NCBI GenBank assembly: GCA_036783645.1
Contig: DAIPWT010000014.1
Span: 10,448 to 74,447, forward strand
Source of the DNA: UBA4732 sp002404095
Lineage (GTDB): Bacteria; Planctomycetota; Planctomycetia; Gemmatales; Gemmataceae
Direction: 5' to 3'
DNA: 64,000 nucleotides
Part shown: positions 1 to 8,095 of the stretch, piece after piece
Numbering within the stretch: the stretch's first letter is position 1
Layout of the letters: the number at the start of each line of letters is the position of its first letter
Notes under the pieces: model-generated
The model's database searches: none
What the model was told of the DNA's origin: nothing
What the model saw: only the letters and a program-made list of their open reading frames with translations
Made by a program: the position numbers and the translations under genes

Positions 1-13
1 TGCGCGGCTAAAA

Positions 14-71
14 GACAGCCCGCAGCGCCAAGCAAGGGATGCAAAGCCCTTGCTTGGCGCTGCGGGCTGTC
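14..71. repeat. 25-bp perfect inverted repeat before rpsK
   Basis: Arms at 14-38 and 47-71 are exact reverse complements, with an 8-nt loop. The element lies directly upstream of rpsK, most likely between rpsM and rpsK (rpsM is outside the window). There is no T-tract after the stem, and rpsK starts only 26 nt downstream, so a terminator role is unlikely. Its arm sequence is not shared with the other palindromes in this window. Confidence 0.9.
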
Positions 72-97
72 AAGTGCAAACCTGGAGATAAGCATCC

Positions 98-478
98 GTG
101 GCGAAGAGCAAGAAACGCAAGCAGCGGCGGAATGTCAGCCGGGGCGTCGCCCACATCAAGGCGACGTTCAACAACACGATTGTCACCATCACCGACACCA
201 ACGGCGACGCCTTGTGTTCCGCTTCGGCCGGGACCGTGGGCTTCAAGGGTAGCCGTAAGAGTACGCCGTTCGCCGCTCAGCGCGCCGCGGAAGTGGCGGC
301 CGAAAAGGCGTCGAAGTTTGGATTGAAGGAAGTGGAAGTTCGCGTGAAAGGGCCGGGTTCGGGCCGCGAATCGGCCATCACCGCCTTGCAGGCCGCCGGC
401 ATGAACATCAAGGCCATCGAAGACGTGACGCCATTGCCGCACAACGGCTGCCGACCGCCGAAGAAGCGGCGCGTCTAA
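98..478 (+). CDS. rpsK: Small ribosomal subunit protein uS11
   Basis: This is ribosomal protein S11 (uS11), which sits on the 30S platform and helps shape the mRNA exit and Shine-Dalgarno cleft. The 126-residue product has the family length. It has the basic N-terminus (MAKSKKRKQRR), the conserved NNTIVTITD segment and the C-terminal PHNGCRPPKKRRV tail. The start is GTG at 98, with a GGAG ribosome-binding site at 83-86. It is followed by rpsD, rpoA and rplQ, the classical alpha-operon order. A perfect hairpin precedes it. Identification is essentially certain. Confidence 0.98.
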   Translation: MAKSKKRKQRRNVSRGVAHIKATFNNTIVTITDTNGDALCSASAGTVGFKGSRKSTPFAAQRAAEVAAEKASKFGLKEVEVRVKGPGSGRESAITALQAAGMNIKAIEDVTPLPHNGCRPPKKRRV

Positions 479-538
479 TCGGTTGGTTAATGGAAGCTAA
501 GTGGATAACGACGGACCCCGACGACGGATACGAAAGCA

Positions 539-1174
539 ATGGGACGAACGACCGATCCGGTTTGTAAGCTGTGCCGGCGCGAAGGCATGAAACTCTTCCT
601 TAAAGGGACGCGCTGCGAAGGCCCCAAGTGCGCCGTCGAGCGGCGTAACGTGGCGCCGGGTATGCACGGCTATCGCCGCGGCAAACCCAGCGAGTACGGC
701 ATTCGCCTACGCGAGAAGCAGAAGCTCAAACGCTTCTACGGCCTATACGAACGGCAGTTTCGCCGCTACTTCGCGTTGGCCTCCCGTTCGACCGAGAACA
801 CAGGCGAACAGTTGTTGGCCATTCTGGAACGGCGCCTCGATAATGTGGTACATCGTCTCGGCTTCGCGCCGAATCGTGCCAGCGCTCGCCAACTGGTGAG
901 CCACGGCCAGGTCGAAGTGAACGGCCATTCGTGCAACATCGCGAGTATGCTCCTTCGGGCCAACGACGTTGTACGCATCAAGAATCGGCCGCGCGCCTTG
1001 CAGCTGGTCAAGCTGAATCTTCAGGAAAACCCGCCGCCGCCGCCCGATTACCTGGAACGACTCGGCGCGGAGCCGCCCGAGGGGCGCGTCTCTCGCCTGC
1101 CCACGCGATCCGACGTGGACCCGCGTATACAAGACATCCGCGAGCAACTCATCATCGAATTCTGCTCCCGCTAA
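539..1174 (+). CDS. rpsD: Small ribosomal subunit protein uS4
   Basis: Ribosomal protein S4, a primary 16S rRNA-binding protein that nucleates 30S assembly. The 211-residue product keeps the zinc-binding version of the N-terminus: C9, C12, C26 and C31 form a CxxC...CxxxxC knuckle. The S4 RNA-binding domain follows (ERRLDNVVHRLGFAPNRASA around residues 98-117). The C-terminus ends in the usual EQLIIEFCSR. ATG at 539 is used. The next gene is rpoA, 95 nt downstream, with a 60-nt near-continuous palindrome lying in that gap. Confidence 0.98.
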   Translation: MGRTTDPVCKLCRREGMKLFLKGTRCEGPKCAVERRNVAPGMHGYRRGKPSEYGIRLREKQKLKRFYGLYERQFRRYFALASRSTENTGEQLLAILERRLDNVVHRLGFAPNRASARQLVSHGQVEVNGHSCNIASMLLRANDVVRIKNRPRALQLVKLNLQENPPPPPDYLERLGAEPPEGRVSRLPTRSDVDPRIQDIREQLIIEFCSR

Positions 1175-1186
1175 CTGCGAGGGGTC

Positions 1187-1246
1187 GGCGAGCCGGGTCG
1201 CGTAAGCGCCCGGAGTTCTCCGGGCGCTTACGCGACCCGGCTCGCC
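1187..1246. repeat. 29-bp perfect palindrome (family B) between rpsD and rpoA
   Basis: Arms 1187-1215 and 1218-1246 are exact reverse complements around a 2-nt loop. The arm core, GGCGAGCCGGGTCGCGTAAG, recurs at 20962-21050 and, with one change made on both arms, at 47692-47775. The element ends 12 nt before the rpoA Shine-Dalgarno sequence (AAGGAG, 1258-1263). The stem lacks a T-tract. It lies inside an essential operon, so at least some transcription must read through it. Confidence 0.95.
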
Positions 1247-1269
1247 CGCCGCTCCGCAAGGAGAATGAC

Positions 1270-2271
1270 ATGCGAATCCGATGGCGTGGCCTGGAACTGC
1301 CGAACCGCGTGGCAAGTGATCGCGGCACGCTCACCGACACCTACGGTAAGTTCACGGCCGAGCCGTTTGAACGCGGCTTCGGCGTCACCGTTGGCAACAG
1401 TCTGCGGCGCATTCTCCTGTCCAGTCTGGAGGGCAGCGCTGTCACCAGCGTGAAAATCCAGGGCGTCCAACACGAAATCAGCACTATCCCCGGCGTCGTC
1501 GAGGACGTGACCGACATCGTTCTGAACATCAAGAGCCTGGTGGTCAAAAACGCCAGCGAAACGTTTAAGACCGTCCGCATTGAACGCCGCGAAAAGGGCG
1601 TCGTCAAGGCGGCGGACATTATCGCCGAGCAGGGCGTCGAAATCATCAACCCCGATCACATCATCGCCACGCTGACGGACGACGTACCGTTTGTGGTCGA
1701 GATGAAAGTCGAGAACGGCCGCGGCTACCGCATGGCCGAGGAGAACGTCGAAGAGGAGCGCGAAATCGGCGTCATCCCGATCGATTCGAGCTTCTCGCCG
1801 GTGGTGCGCGTCAAGTACGAGATCGAAGACGTCCGCGTCGGCCAGCGCACCAACTACGACAAGCTGGTGATGGAAATCTGGACGAACGGCACCGTGTCGC
1901 CGCAGATGGCCCTGGTGGAAGGGGCCAAGATCATGCGGAAACACCTTAACCCGTTCATCCAATACAGCGAGCCGGGGCCGGAGATCGGCGTTGAATCCAC
2001 GCCGGACCTTGTGGTGGACGGCGGCCCGGTCGATCATGAGCTGGAACGCAAGCTGAACATGAGTCTGGCCGAGTTGGAATTGTCGGTGCGGGCCACGAAC
2101 TGTTTGGAATCGGAAGGAATTACGACGGTGCGCGACCTCGTGATTCGCACCGACGAAGAACTGCTGGAGGTCCGCAACTTCGGCGAGACGACGCTCAAGG
2201 AAGTGAAGATCAAACTGGAAGAACGCAACATGCACCTGGGCATGAAACTGCCTTCTTCATTGCGACGCTGA
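1270..2271 (+). CDS. rpoA: DNA-directed RNA polymerase subunit alpha
   Basis: RNA polymerase alpha subunit, 333 residues. The N-terminal dimerisation domain carries the conserved GNSLRRILLSSLEG segment near residues 44-57. The C-terminal domain (about residues 255-320) has the helix-hairpin-helix DNA and activator contact region ending in EVKIKLEERNMHLGM. The ATG at 1270 is chosen over an in-frame ATG at 931 because it has an AAGGAG site at 1258-1263 and gives the family length. The longer frame would overlap rpsD. It sits between rpsD and rplQ, as usual for the alpha operon. Confidence 0.98.
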   Translation: MRIRWRGLELPNRVASDRGTLTDTYGKFTAEPFERGFGVTVGNSLRRILLSSLEGSAVTSVKIQGVQHEISTIPGVVEDVTDIVLNIKSLVVKNASETFKTVRIERREKGVVKAADIIAEQGVEIINPDHIIATLTDDVPFVVEMKVENGRGYRMAEENVEEEREIGVIPIDSSFSPVVRVKYEIEDVRVGQRTNYDKLVMEIWTNGTVSPQMALVEGAKIMRKHLNPFIQYSEPGPEIGVESTPDLVVDGGPVDHELERKLNMSLAELELSVRATNCLESEGITTVRDLVIRTDEELLEVRNFGETTLKEVKIKLEERNMHLGMKLPSSLRR

Positions 2272-2283
2272 AAATGTAGTAGC

Positions 2284-2321
2284 CCGTAGCTCCAGGCTAC
2301 GGACTACGGACTACGGACTAC
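2284..2321. repeat. Hairpin plus 7-nt tandem repeat in rplQ leader
   Basis: A 7-bp stem (CCGTAGC 2284-2290 with GCTACGG 2296-2302) merges into a tandem array of CTACGGA: units at 2297, 2304 and 2311, with a partial unit to 2321. It ends 4 nt before the rplQ ATG and occupies the place where a Shine-Dalgarno site would be expected. Tract length could plausibly vary between strains. Confidence 0.8.
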
Positions 2322-2325
2322 TGCC

Positions 2326-2916
2326 ATGAGACACTTAAAAGCCGGACGCAAACTGGGCCGTAACGCCACGCATCGCCTTGCGCTGAAGCGAAATCTGGCG
2401 CTGGCGCTGTTCCGCCATGAGCGGATCATCACGACGGTCGAGAAGGCCAAGGAAGCGAGGCCGTTCATCGAAAAGCTCATTACTCTGGCCCGCAAAGGGA
2501 CGTTGCACGCCCGCCGGCTAGTCATTGCTCGGCTGGGTACGCCATCCAAGGCGGAGGTTACGCCGCACGAAGACCCCGATAAGGCGGATACGCGAACGAT
2601 CTTGACCAAGCTATTCAATGAGATCGGCCCACGCTTCGCCGCCCGGCCCGGCGGCTACACGCGCATCATCAAGCGGACCGAACGCCGCCTCGGCGACGGC
2701 GGCCACACGGCATTTCTGGAATTGCTGAAGGAAGGTGAGGTTAAGGTTCGCGCCAAGGCGCGCACGCCGGCGCCCGCCCCCGCGCCGCGCGTTGAAGTCG
2801 CACCGCCCGCCCCCGCGCCGGCGCCCGTGCCGGAAGCGACGAGCCAGACGCCGCCCGCCGCGCCCGCACCGGAAGCCACAGCGCCGGCCGCGCCTCAGAC
2901 GCCGCCTGGCGCCTAG
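2326..2916 (+). CDS. rplQ: Large ribosomal subunit protein bL17 with Pro/Ala-rich tail
   Basis: Ribosomal protein L17, a 50S protein near the exit tunnel. The first roughly 115 residues are the L17 fold: MRHLKAGRKLGRNATHRLAL, then LFNEIGPRFAARPGGYTRI. The last 50-60 residues form a Pro/Ala-rich, probably disordered extension that is absent from most bacterial L17 proteins, which are about 115-130 residues long. The ATG at 2326 directly follows a short tandem repeat and has no recognisable Shine-Dalgarno site. It is the last gene of the alpha operon; an assembly gap begins 19 nt after the stop. Confidence 0.97.
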   Translation: MRHLKAGRKLGRNATHRLALKRNLALALFRHERIITTVEKAKEARPFIEKLITLARKGTLHARRLVIARLGTPSKAEVTPHEDPDKADTRTILTKLFNEIGPRFAARPGGYTRIIKRTERRLGDGGHTAFLELLKEGEVKVRAKARTPAPAPAPRVEVAPPAPAPAPVPEATSQTPPAAPAPEATAPAAPQTPPGA

Positions 2917-2935
2917 CGGTTAGGGTTCCGGCGCC

Positions 2936-3035
2936 NNNNNNNNNNNNNNNNNNNNNNNNNNNNNNNNNNNNNNNNNNNNNNNNNNNNNNNNNNNNNNNNN
3001 NNNNNNNNNNNNNNNNNNNNNNNNNNNNNNNNNNN
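2936..3035. other. Scaffold gap of 100 N
   Basis: Exactly 100 N characters, the usual placeholder for a gap of unknown size. The last known bases before it (GGCGCC) and the first after it (GGCGCC) are mutually complementary. This would fit an unresolved palindrome, although a six-base match alone is weak. Any gene count across this point is uncertain. Confidence 0.95.
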
Positions 3036-3178
3036 GGCGCCCCACCATCCGACGCCTAAATCGGGAGAAGCCCGTTCGCCGATTCGCATTGTCTTTTCCT
3101 CCCTCTCTGAGTATCACCCGCCTGCCCCCCGGCGTCCCAACGACGACCGAGGTTTCGGCGGTTCGAGGAGGAGAAGCG

Positions 3179-4507
3179 ATGTTTGCACGGCGAGTGTTTG
3201 TCGCGGCGGCGGTCCTGCTCGCCGCGGCGGCGGCGGCCCCCTGCCAAACCTACCTGTTGACGGAAACCGTGCAGACCGGCGACTGCTTCCACCTCACGCT
3301 CGACATGAAACTGACCGGCGAGATCCACGTCCGCAAGGGCGACGCCGCCGCAAAACTTAAAGTGACGGCTATAGGCTCACACGAATATCCAGAGCGCGTG
3401 CTTGTGGTCAGCGACGGCGTCGCTCAGAAAACCGCCCGCATCTACGAAACAGCCAAGGCCGTCGTCACGGTGGGTGCCGACGCCACGGAACGGACGCTGC
3501 GGCCGGAACGCCGTCTCGTCGTCGCCCAGCGCGACAAGGAGCAGCTGGTGGTCTACAGCACCGGCGGCGCGTTTACCCAGGAAGAGTTGGAACTGGCGCA
3601 CGACCATTTCGACACGCTAGCCCTGCCGGGGTTGCTGCCCGGCAAGGCGGTCGCGGTGGGCGATACGTGGAAGATCACCAATTCGATCACGCAGGCGGTA
3701 TGCAACTTCGAGGGCGTCACCGAGCAGAAGCTGACGGGCAAGCTGGAGTCCGTCAAAGAGGATACGGCCGTCTTTTCGATCAGCGGGACCGCTAATGGCA
3801 TCGATCAAGGCGCGATGGTCAAAATGGTCGTCGCGGCCACGGGGAAATTCGATCTCAAGGCGAAGCGCCTGACCTCGTTGGAATGGAAGCAGAACGACGA
3901 CCGCGAACAAGGTCCGGTCAGCCCGGCCTCCACAGTGGAAGCGACGACAACGGTTGTCCGCAAGGTGATCGATCAACCGGCGTCATTGAGCGACGTGGCG
4001 CTGGTATCGGTGCCGAGCGAGGCGCCGCCGACCGGGCTGGTCCAGCTCGATTGCCACGACGCCAAGGGGCGTTTCTCGTTCCTCTACAACCGCGAATGGC
4101 AAATCACGTCGCAGACGAACGACCACGTCATCTTGCGGCTGATGGACAACGGCGATTTCGTAGCCCAAGCGACGGTTACGCCTTGGACGCCTGCGGAAAA
4201 AGGCATGCACTTGACGCCGGAGGCGTTCCGGGAGGCAATGGACAACACGCCGGGTTGGTCACCGGAAAAGGAACTGCAAGCCGGCGAGGCGCCCGCGCCG
4301 GAAGGCCGTTGGATCTACCGGATTTCGATGGTCGGCAAGATGGACGACGTGGCGGTGTTGCAGAATTTCTATCTCGTGGCGGCGCCCGGCGGCGAACAGA
4401 TGGTCGTGGCCGTGACGTTGACGCCTAAACAGGCCGAGAAACTCGGCGCGCGCGACCTGGCACTCGTCGGCGGCATTGACCTGCCGGCTACTGTCGAAAA
4501 GAAGTAA
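3179..4507 (+). CDS. Secreted protein of unknown function
   Basis: I do not recognise a named family for the whole protein. The 442-residue product begins with a signal peptide (MFARRVFVAAAVLLAAAAAA, then a cysteine at PCQ). The N-terminal half is beta-rich. The C-terminal half, from about residue 300, resembles PsbP/DcrB-like modules (GRFSFLYNREWQI, later RWIYRISMVGKMDDVAVLQ). That resemblance is tentative. ATG 3179 is chosen over an in-frame start at 3089 because AGGAGGAG lies just upstream (3166-3173) and the signal peptide then starts cleanly. It lies alone between the assembly gap and a palindrome. Confidence 0.75.
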   Translation: MFARRVFVAAAVLLAAAAAAPCQTYLLTETVQTGDCFHLTLDMKLTGEIHVRKGDAAAKLKVTAIGSHEYPERVLVVSDGVAQKTARIYETAKAVVTVGADATERTLRPERRLVVAQRDKEQLVVYSTGGAFTQEELELAHDHFDTLALPGLLPGKAVAVGDTWKITNSITQAVCNFEGVTEQKLTGKLESVKEDTAVFSISGTANGIDQGAMVKMVVAATGKFDLKAKRLTSLEWKQNDDREQGPVSPASTVEATTTVVRKVIDQPASLSDVALVSVPSEAPPTGLVQLDCHDAKGRFSFLYNREWQITSQTNDHVILRLMDNGDFVAQATVTPWTPAEKGMHLTPEAFREAMDNTPGWSPEKELQAGEAPAPEGRWIYRISMVGKMDDVAVLQNFYLVAAPGGEQMVVAVTLTPKQAEKLGARDLALVGGIDLPATVEKK

Positions 4508-4531
4508 CGCAGCAGCTTTGTTTAGCCGCGC

Positions 4532-4602
4532 CTTCGTTTAGCCGCGACCCGAAGGGGAGCGCGTAGGAGACGCGCTCCCCTTCGGGTCGCGGCTAAACGA
4601 AG
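4532..4602. repeat. 33-bp perfect palindrome (family A)
   Basis: Arms 4532-4564 and 4570-4602 are exact reverse complements with a 5-nt loop. The shared core, CGTTTAGCCGCGACCCGAAG, recurs at 14555, 18131, 32949 and 38709, and in reversed arm order at 29811. The outer CTTC/GAAG pairing is specific to this locus. A partial extra copy (GTTTAGCCGCG) precedes it at 4520-4530. Confidence 0.95.
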
Positions 4603-4692
4603 ACCCCGCTCCAAAATCGGTTGCACTACCCTTCGCGATCCTCTATCCTCTTCTACGAAGCTCTACCACCGCGATTTTTCCCCGAGGGACCG

Positions 4693-7600
4693 ATGCGCCG
4701 TGCCATCCTCTCCGCGTCCGCGTTGACGTTGCCGCTCTTGCTGATTTCCGCCTTCGGCCTTGGCGCCGCGCCGAATCCGAACATCGTCGAAGCCGACCCG
4801 CGCACTCCCGCCGACGAAGCCAAGTCGTTTCACCTGCCGCCTGGCTTCGAGATTCAACTGGTCGCCTCCGATCCCGACATTCATAAGCCGCTAAATCTTG
4901 AGTTCGACGACCGCGGCCGCCTTTGGGTCAGTGAAACCGTCGAGTACCCTTTTCCCCTCGGCGCCGACGGCAAACTCAAAGGCCAGGACGCCGTCAAAAT
5001 CCTCGAAGACTTCGGCCCCGACGGCCGGGCGCGCAAGATCACCACCTTCGCCGACAAGCTCGACATCCCCATTGGCGTGCTGCCGCTCCTAACGACGAAG
5101 CCGCAGGACGCCTTGATCTACAGCATCCCCAACATTTGGCGCATGCGCGACGCGGACGGCGACGGCAAAGCCGACGAACGCACTCCCTTATATACTAAAT
5201 ACGGCTTCAAAGACACTCACGGCATGACCAATAATTTCACCTGGGGCTTCGACGGCTGGGTCTACGCCTGTCACGGCTTTTCCAACGAGTCCACGGTCAA
5301 GGGCGGCGACGAGCGCAATATCACCATGCAATCGGGCAACGTCTACCGCCTGCGCCCCGACGGCTCGCACCTCGAGTATTTCCTTCACGGCGAAGTAAAC
5401 CCGTTCGGCCTGGCCTTCGACCCGCTGGGCAATCTGTATACCTGCGATTGTGAAACCAAGCCGATCTGGCAGCTGTTGCGCGGTGGATATTACCCCAGCT
5501 TTGGCAAGCCGGACGACGGCCTCGGCTTCGCCCCGACCATGATCGAGCGCTACACCGACTCCAGCGCCATCGCCGGCGTCGCCTTCTACGCGGCCGACAG
5601 CTTCCCGGCGGCTCATCGCGACAGCGCCTATGTCGGCGACGTCGTGACCAACCGCGTCAACGAATTCCGCCTGACGTGGCATGGCTCGACGCCGCACGCC
5701 GTCAAGCAGGACTTCCTGCTCAGCGACGACCGTTGGTTTCGGCCCGTGCATGTCAAGCTGGGGCCGGACGGCGCCTTGTACATCGCCGATTTTTATAATC
5801 GCATTATCGGCCATTACGAAGTGCCGCTCGACCACCCCGGCCGCGATCATGAGCGCGGCCGGATTTGGCGCATCGTCTATCGCGGGCCGGACGGTAAGGG
5901 GCCGACCCAGTTGGCTCCGCGCGCCGACTGGACCACGGCCCCCGTCGATGAGCTGTTGAAAGACCTTGGGCATCCGAACCTAGCCGTGCGCATCAAGGCG
6001 ACTAATGAGCTGGCGGCGCGCGGCGGCAAGGATGCGGTTGCCGCCGTGTTGGGGGTGATGAACCGCACGGATAAGCCGGAGGCCGGCGATATATGGCGGC
6101 GGATGCACGGTCTCTATGTGTTGGAGCGCGTCGGCGCCCTCGACGACGCAACGCTGGGCGCGGCGGCGAAGGACAAAGAGTTCGGCGTCCGCGTCCACGC
6201 TCAGCGGATTCTGTCCGAGCGCGCCAAATGGACCGACGAGCTACATGCTTTGGCGTTGGCGGGCCTGAAGGACGCCGATGCGAACGTGCAGAGAGCCGCC
6301 GCCGATGCGGTGGGCCGTCATCCGGCAGCGGACAACCTCCGTCCGCTGCTCGACCTGTACGAGGCGGCGCCTGCCGAGGATACGCACTTGCTTTACGTCG
6401 TCCGCATGGCCCTGCGCGACCAATTGTTGCCGGCCAATGTCTGGAATGCTATTCCGTTGAAAGTTTGGACGGAGCGCGACGCCCGCGCCATAGCGGACGT
6501 ATCGCTCGGCGCCCCTACGCCGGAGGCCGCGGCGTTCCTGCTGAAGCACTTGGGACAAGACCCGCAGCGCCGCGATTTCCTCACCAGAGCGGTCCATCAC
6601 ATCGCCCGCTACGGTTCGCCGGACGTGGCGAAGACCGTCACGGCCTTCGCCCGGGGACAGCATCCGGCGGATTTCGGTCTGCAATTCGAGCTGTTCCAGG
6701 CCGTGCGCAACGGCGGGCAAGAACGCGGCGCGGCGCTCGATGACGCCGCCCGCGCCTGGGCCGACGACCTGACGAACAAACTGCTGGCGTCGAAATCACC
6801 GCAGGAGGTCAAGTCCGGCACGGAGTTGGTGGCAGCGCTGAAAATGGAGAGTCAGGAGAGTAAAGTTGTTGACGTTGCGACGAATAAGGCGATCCCGCGC
6901 GAGGGCCGCGAGGCCGCCATGGCCGCACTGACGGCGCTCAACGCCGGTCGCAACGCCGGCGTGCTGGGTAAGGTGCTGACCGACGCGGACAACGCCATCG
7001 AGTTGCGCGAAGGGGCCGCAAAGTTGTTGGCTCAGGCCAATCAGCCGGAGACGCAGGCGCAGCTCTTGCAAGCGCTGCCGGCCGCGCCGGCCCGCTTGCA
7101 GACGGCCATCGCCGCCGGCCTGGCGGGCAGCCCCGCCGGCGCCGCCAAATTGCTCGACGCGGTGGAGGCCGGCAAGGCGTCGGCCCGGCTCCTGCAAGAG
7201 CGGGCCGTCGAGGCGCCGCTAACGGCAAGCAACATTCCAGATGTGAAAAATCGCTTGGCGAAGCTGACGAAGGGATTGCCGCCGGCCGACCAGAAGATTC
7301 AGGAGCTGATTGCCGCCCGCCACAAGAGTTTCCAGGAGGCGAAGGCGGACGCGGAAGCCGGCGCCAAGGTGTTTGAGAAAAACTGCGCCATCTGCCACAC
7401 GATCGCCAACAAGGGCGCCAAGGTCGGACCGCAGTTGGACGGCGTCGGCATTCGCGGCTTGGACCGGCTGCTAGAGGACGTACTGGACCCGAATCGCAAC
7501 GTCGATCAGGCGTTCCGCATGACGATTTTGAATCTCACTGACGGCAAAGTGGTGCGTGGCCTGCTGCTGCGCCAAGTGGGCGCAGTGCTGGTGATGGCCG

Positions 7601-7776
7601 ACGACAAGGGTAAGGAGGTGCGCGTCCCCATAGCGGACGTGGACGAACGGAGTACGTCGCAGCAGTCGCCGATGCCGGCCACGTTCGCGGAACAGGTTTC
7701 GCAAGCCGACTTCCACAATTTGATGGCGTTTCTTCTGAAACAAACCGCCGCGCCCGCGACGAAACCGCCGGGATAA
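4693..7776 (+). CDS. PVC-type heme-binding putative dehydrogenase (NHL/HEAT/cytochrome c)
   Basis: A large exported protein (1027 residues) of the planctomycete-verrucomicrobia group. It has a signal peptide (residues 1-25), a beta-propeller-like 'putative membrane-bound dehydrogenase' domain (about 40-410), alpha-helical HEAT-like repeats (about 430-860), and a C-terminal cytochrome-c-like module. That module has one heme site, CAICH, at 898-902, followed by GPQLDGVGIRGLDRLLEDVL. Family knowledge suggests periplasmic or cell-surface redox or sugar chemistry; the substrate is unknown. ATG 4693 gives the signal peptide, while the longer frame from 4621 does not. It is followed by a PPC-domain protein. 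A second protein of the same class is at 44261. Confidence 0.9.
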   Translation: MRRAILSASALTLPLLLISAFGLGAAPNPNIVEADPRTPADEAKSFHLPPGFEIQLVASDPDIHKPLNLEFDDRGRLWVSETVEYPFPLGADGKLKGQDAVKILEDFGPDGRARKITTFADKLDIPIGVLPLLTTKPQDALIYSIPNIWRMRDADGDGKADERTPLYTKYGFKDTHGMTNNFTWGFDGWVYACHGFSNESTVKGGDERNITMQSGNVYRLRPDGSHLEYFLHGEVNPFGLAFDPLGNLYTCDCETKPIWQLLRGGYYPSFGKPDDGLGFAPTMIERYTDSSAIAGVAFYAADSFPAAHRDSAYVGDVVTNRVNEFRLTWHGSTPHAVKQDFLLSDDRWFRPVHVKLGPDGALYIADFYNRIIGHYEVPLDHPGRDHERGRIWRIVYRGPDGKGPTQLAPRADWTTAPVDELLKDLGHPNLAVRIKATNELAARGGKDAVAAVLGVMNRTDKPEAGDIWRRMHGLYVLERVGALDDATLGAAAKDKEFGVRVHAQRILSERAKWTDELHALALAGLKDADANVQRAAADAVGRHPAADNLRPLLDLYEAAPAEDTHLLYVVRMALRDQLLPANVWNAIPLKVWTERDARAIADVSLGAPTPEAAAFLLKHLGQDPQRRDFLTRAVHHIARYGSPDVAKTVTAFARGQHPADFGLQFELFQAVRNGGQERGAALDDAARAWADDLTNKLLASKSPQEVKSGTELVAALKMESQESKVVDVATNKAIPREGREAAMAALTALNAGRNAGVLGKVLTDADNAIELREGAAKLLAQANQPETQAQLLQALPAAPARLQTAIAAGLAGSPAGAAKLLDAVEAGKASARLLQERAVEAPLTASNIPDVKNRLAKLTKGLPPADQKIQELIAARHKSFQEAKADAEAGAKVFEKNCAICHTIANKGAKVGPQLDGVGIRGLDRLLEDVLDPNRNVDQAFRMTILNLTDGKVVRGLLLRQVGAVLVMADDKGKEVRVPIADVDERSTSQQSPMPATFAEQVSQADFHNLMAFLLKQTAAPATKPPG

Positions 7777-7788
7777 TGAACTTTTAGA

Positions 7789-7936
7789 CTCTCCGGAAAA
7801 ACCATCCGCAGATTACACAGATTTACGCAGATAAGAAGGAAAAAGGGTTCAGGATTGCCGGATAACAGCGCAGTTTTCCTCTCTTATTTCTTATCTGTGT
7901 AAATCTGTGTAATCTGCGGATATTCTTTCCGGAGAG
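7789..7936. repeat. Long imperfect inverted repeat after the PVC heme gene
   Basis: The outer arms begin CTCTCCGGAAA and end TTTCCGGAGAG. The inner arms contain CCGCAGATTACACAGATT and its near complement AATCTGTGTAATCTGCGG (near 7902-7919). The core resembles a sequence known to be repeated in many unrelated bacterial genomes. The 319-nt gap 7777-8095 holds this element and no convincing gene. Confidence 0.85.
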
Positions 7937-8095
7937 CCTTTGAGAACGCGAGCCAGTCCCTTACCGCGAACCGCCGCCGTCCCCACCATGCACCCCGCGC
8001 AAACGGTGTGGATCGAGCAGGTTCTACGCGATGCTGGTATACTGGAATCACCTGCTATTTGACCGCCCTCCTGCCTTCGCCTTACGAGAATCCTT

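Noticed and set aside
1228..2235. Long antisense frame over rpoA
   Set aside because: Shadow caused by high GC; rpoA is certain on the + strand.
2297..2321. Possible CRISPR-like or satellite array
   Set aside because: Units of 7 nt without spacers are a simple tandem repeat, not a CRISPR array. No CRISPR array or cas gene is seen anywhere in the window.
2920..3117. Frame crossing the run of N on the minus strand
   Set aside because: It depends on unknown bases in the scaffold gap.
7789..7936. Treating the CCGCAGATTACACAGATT inverted repeat as new
   Set aside because: This motif is widely dispersed in unrelated bacterial genomes, so it is listed only as a repeat.
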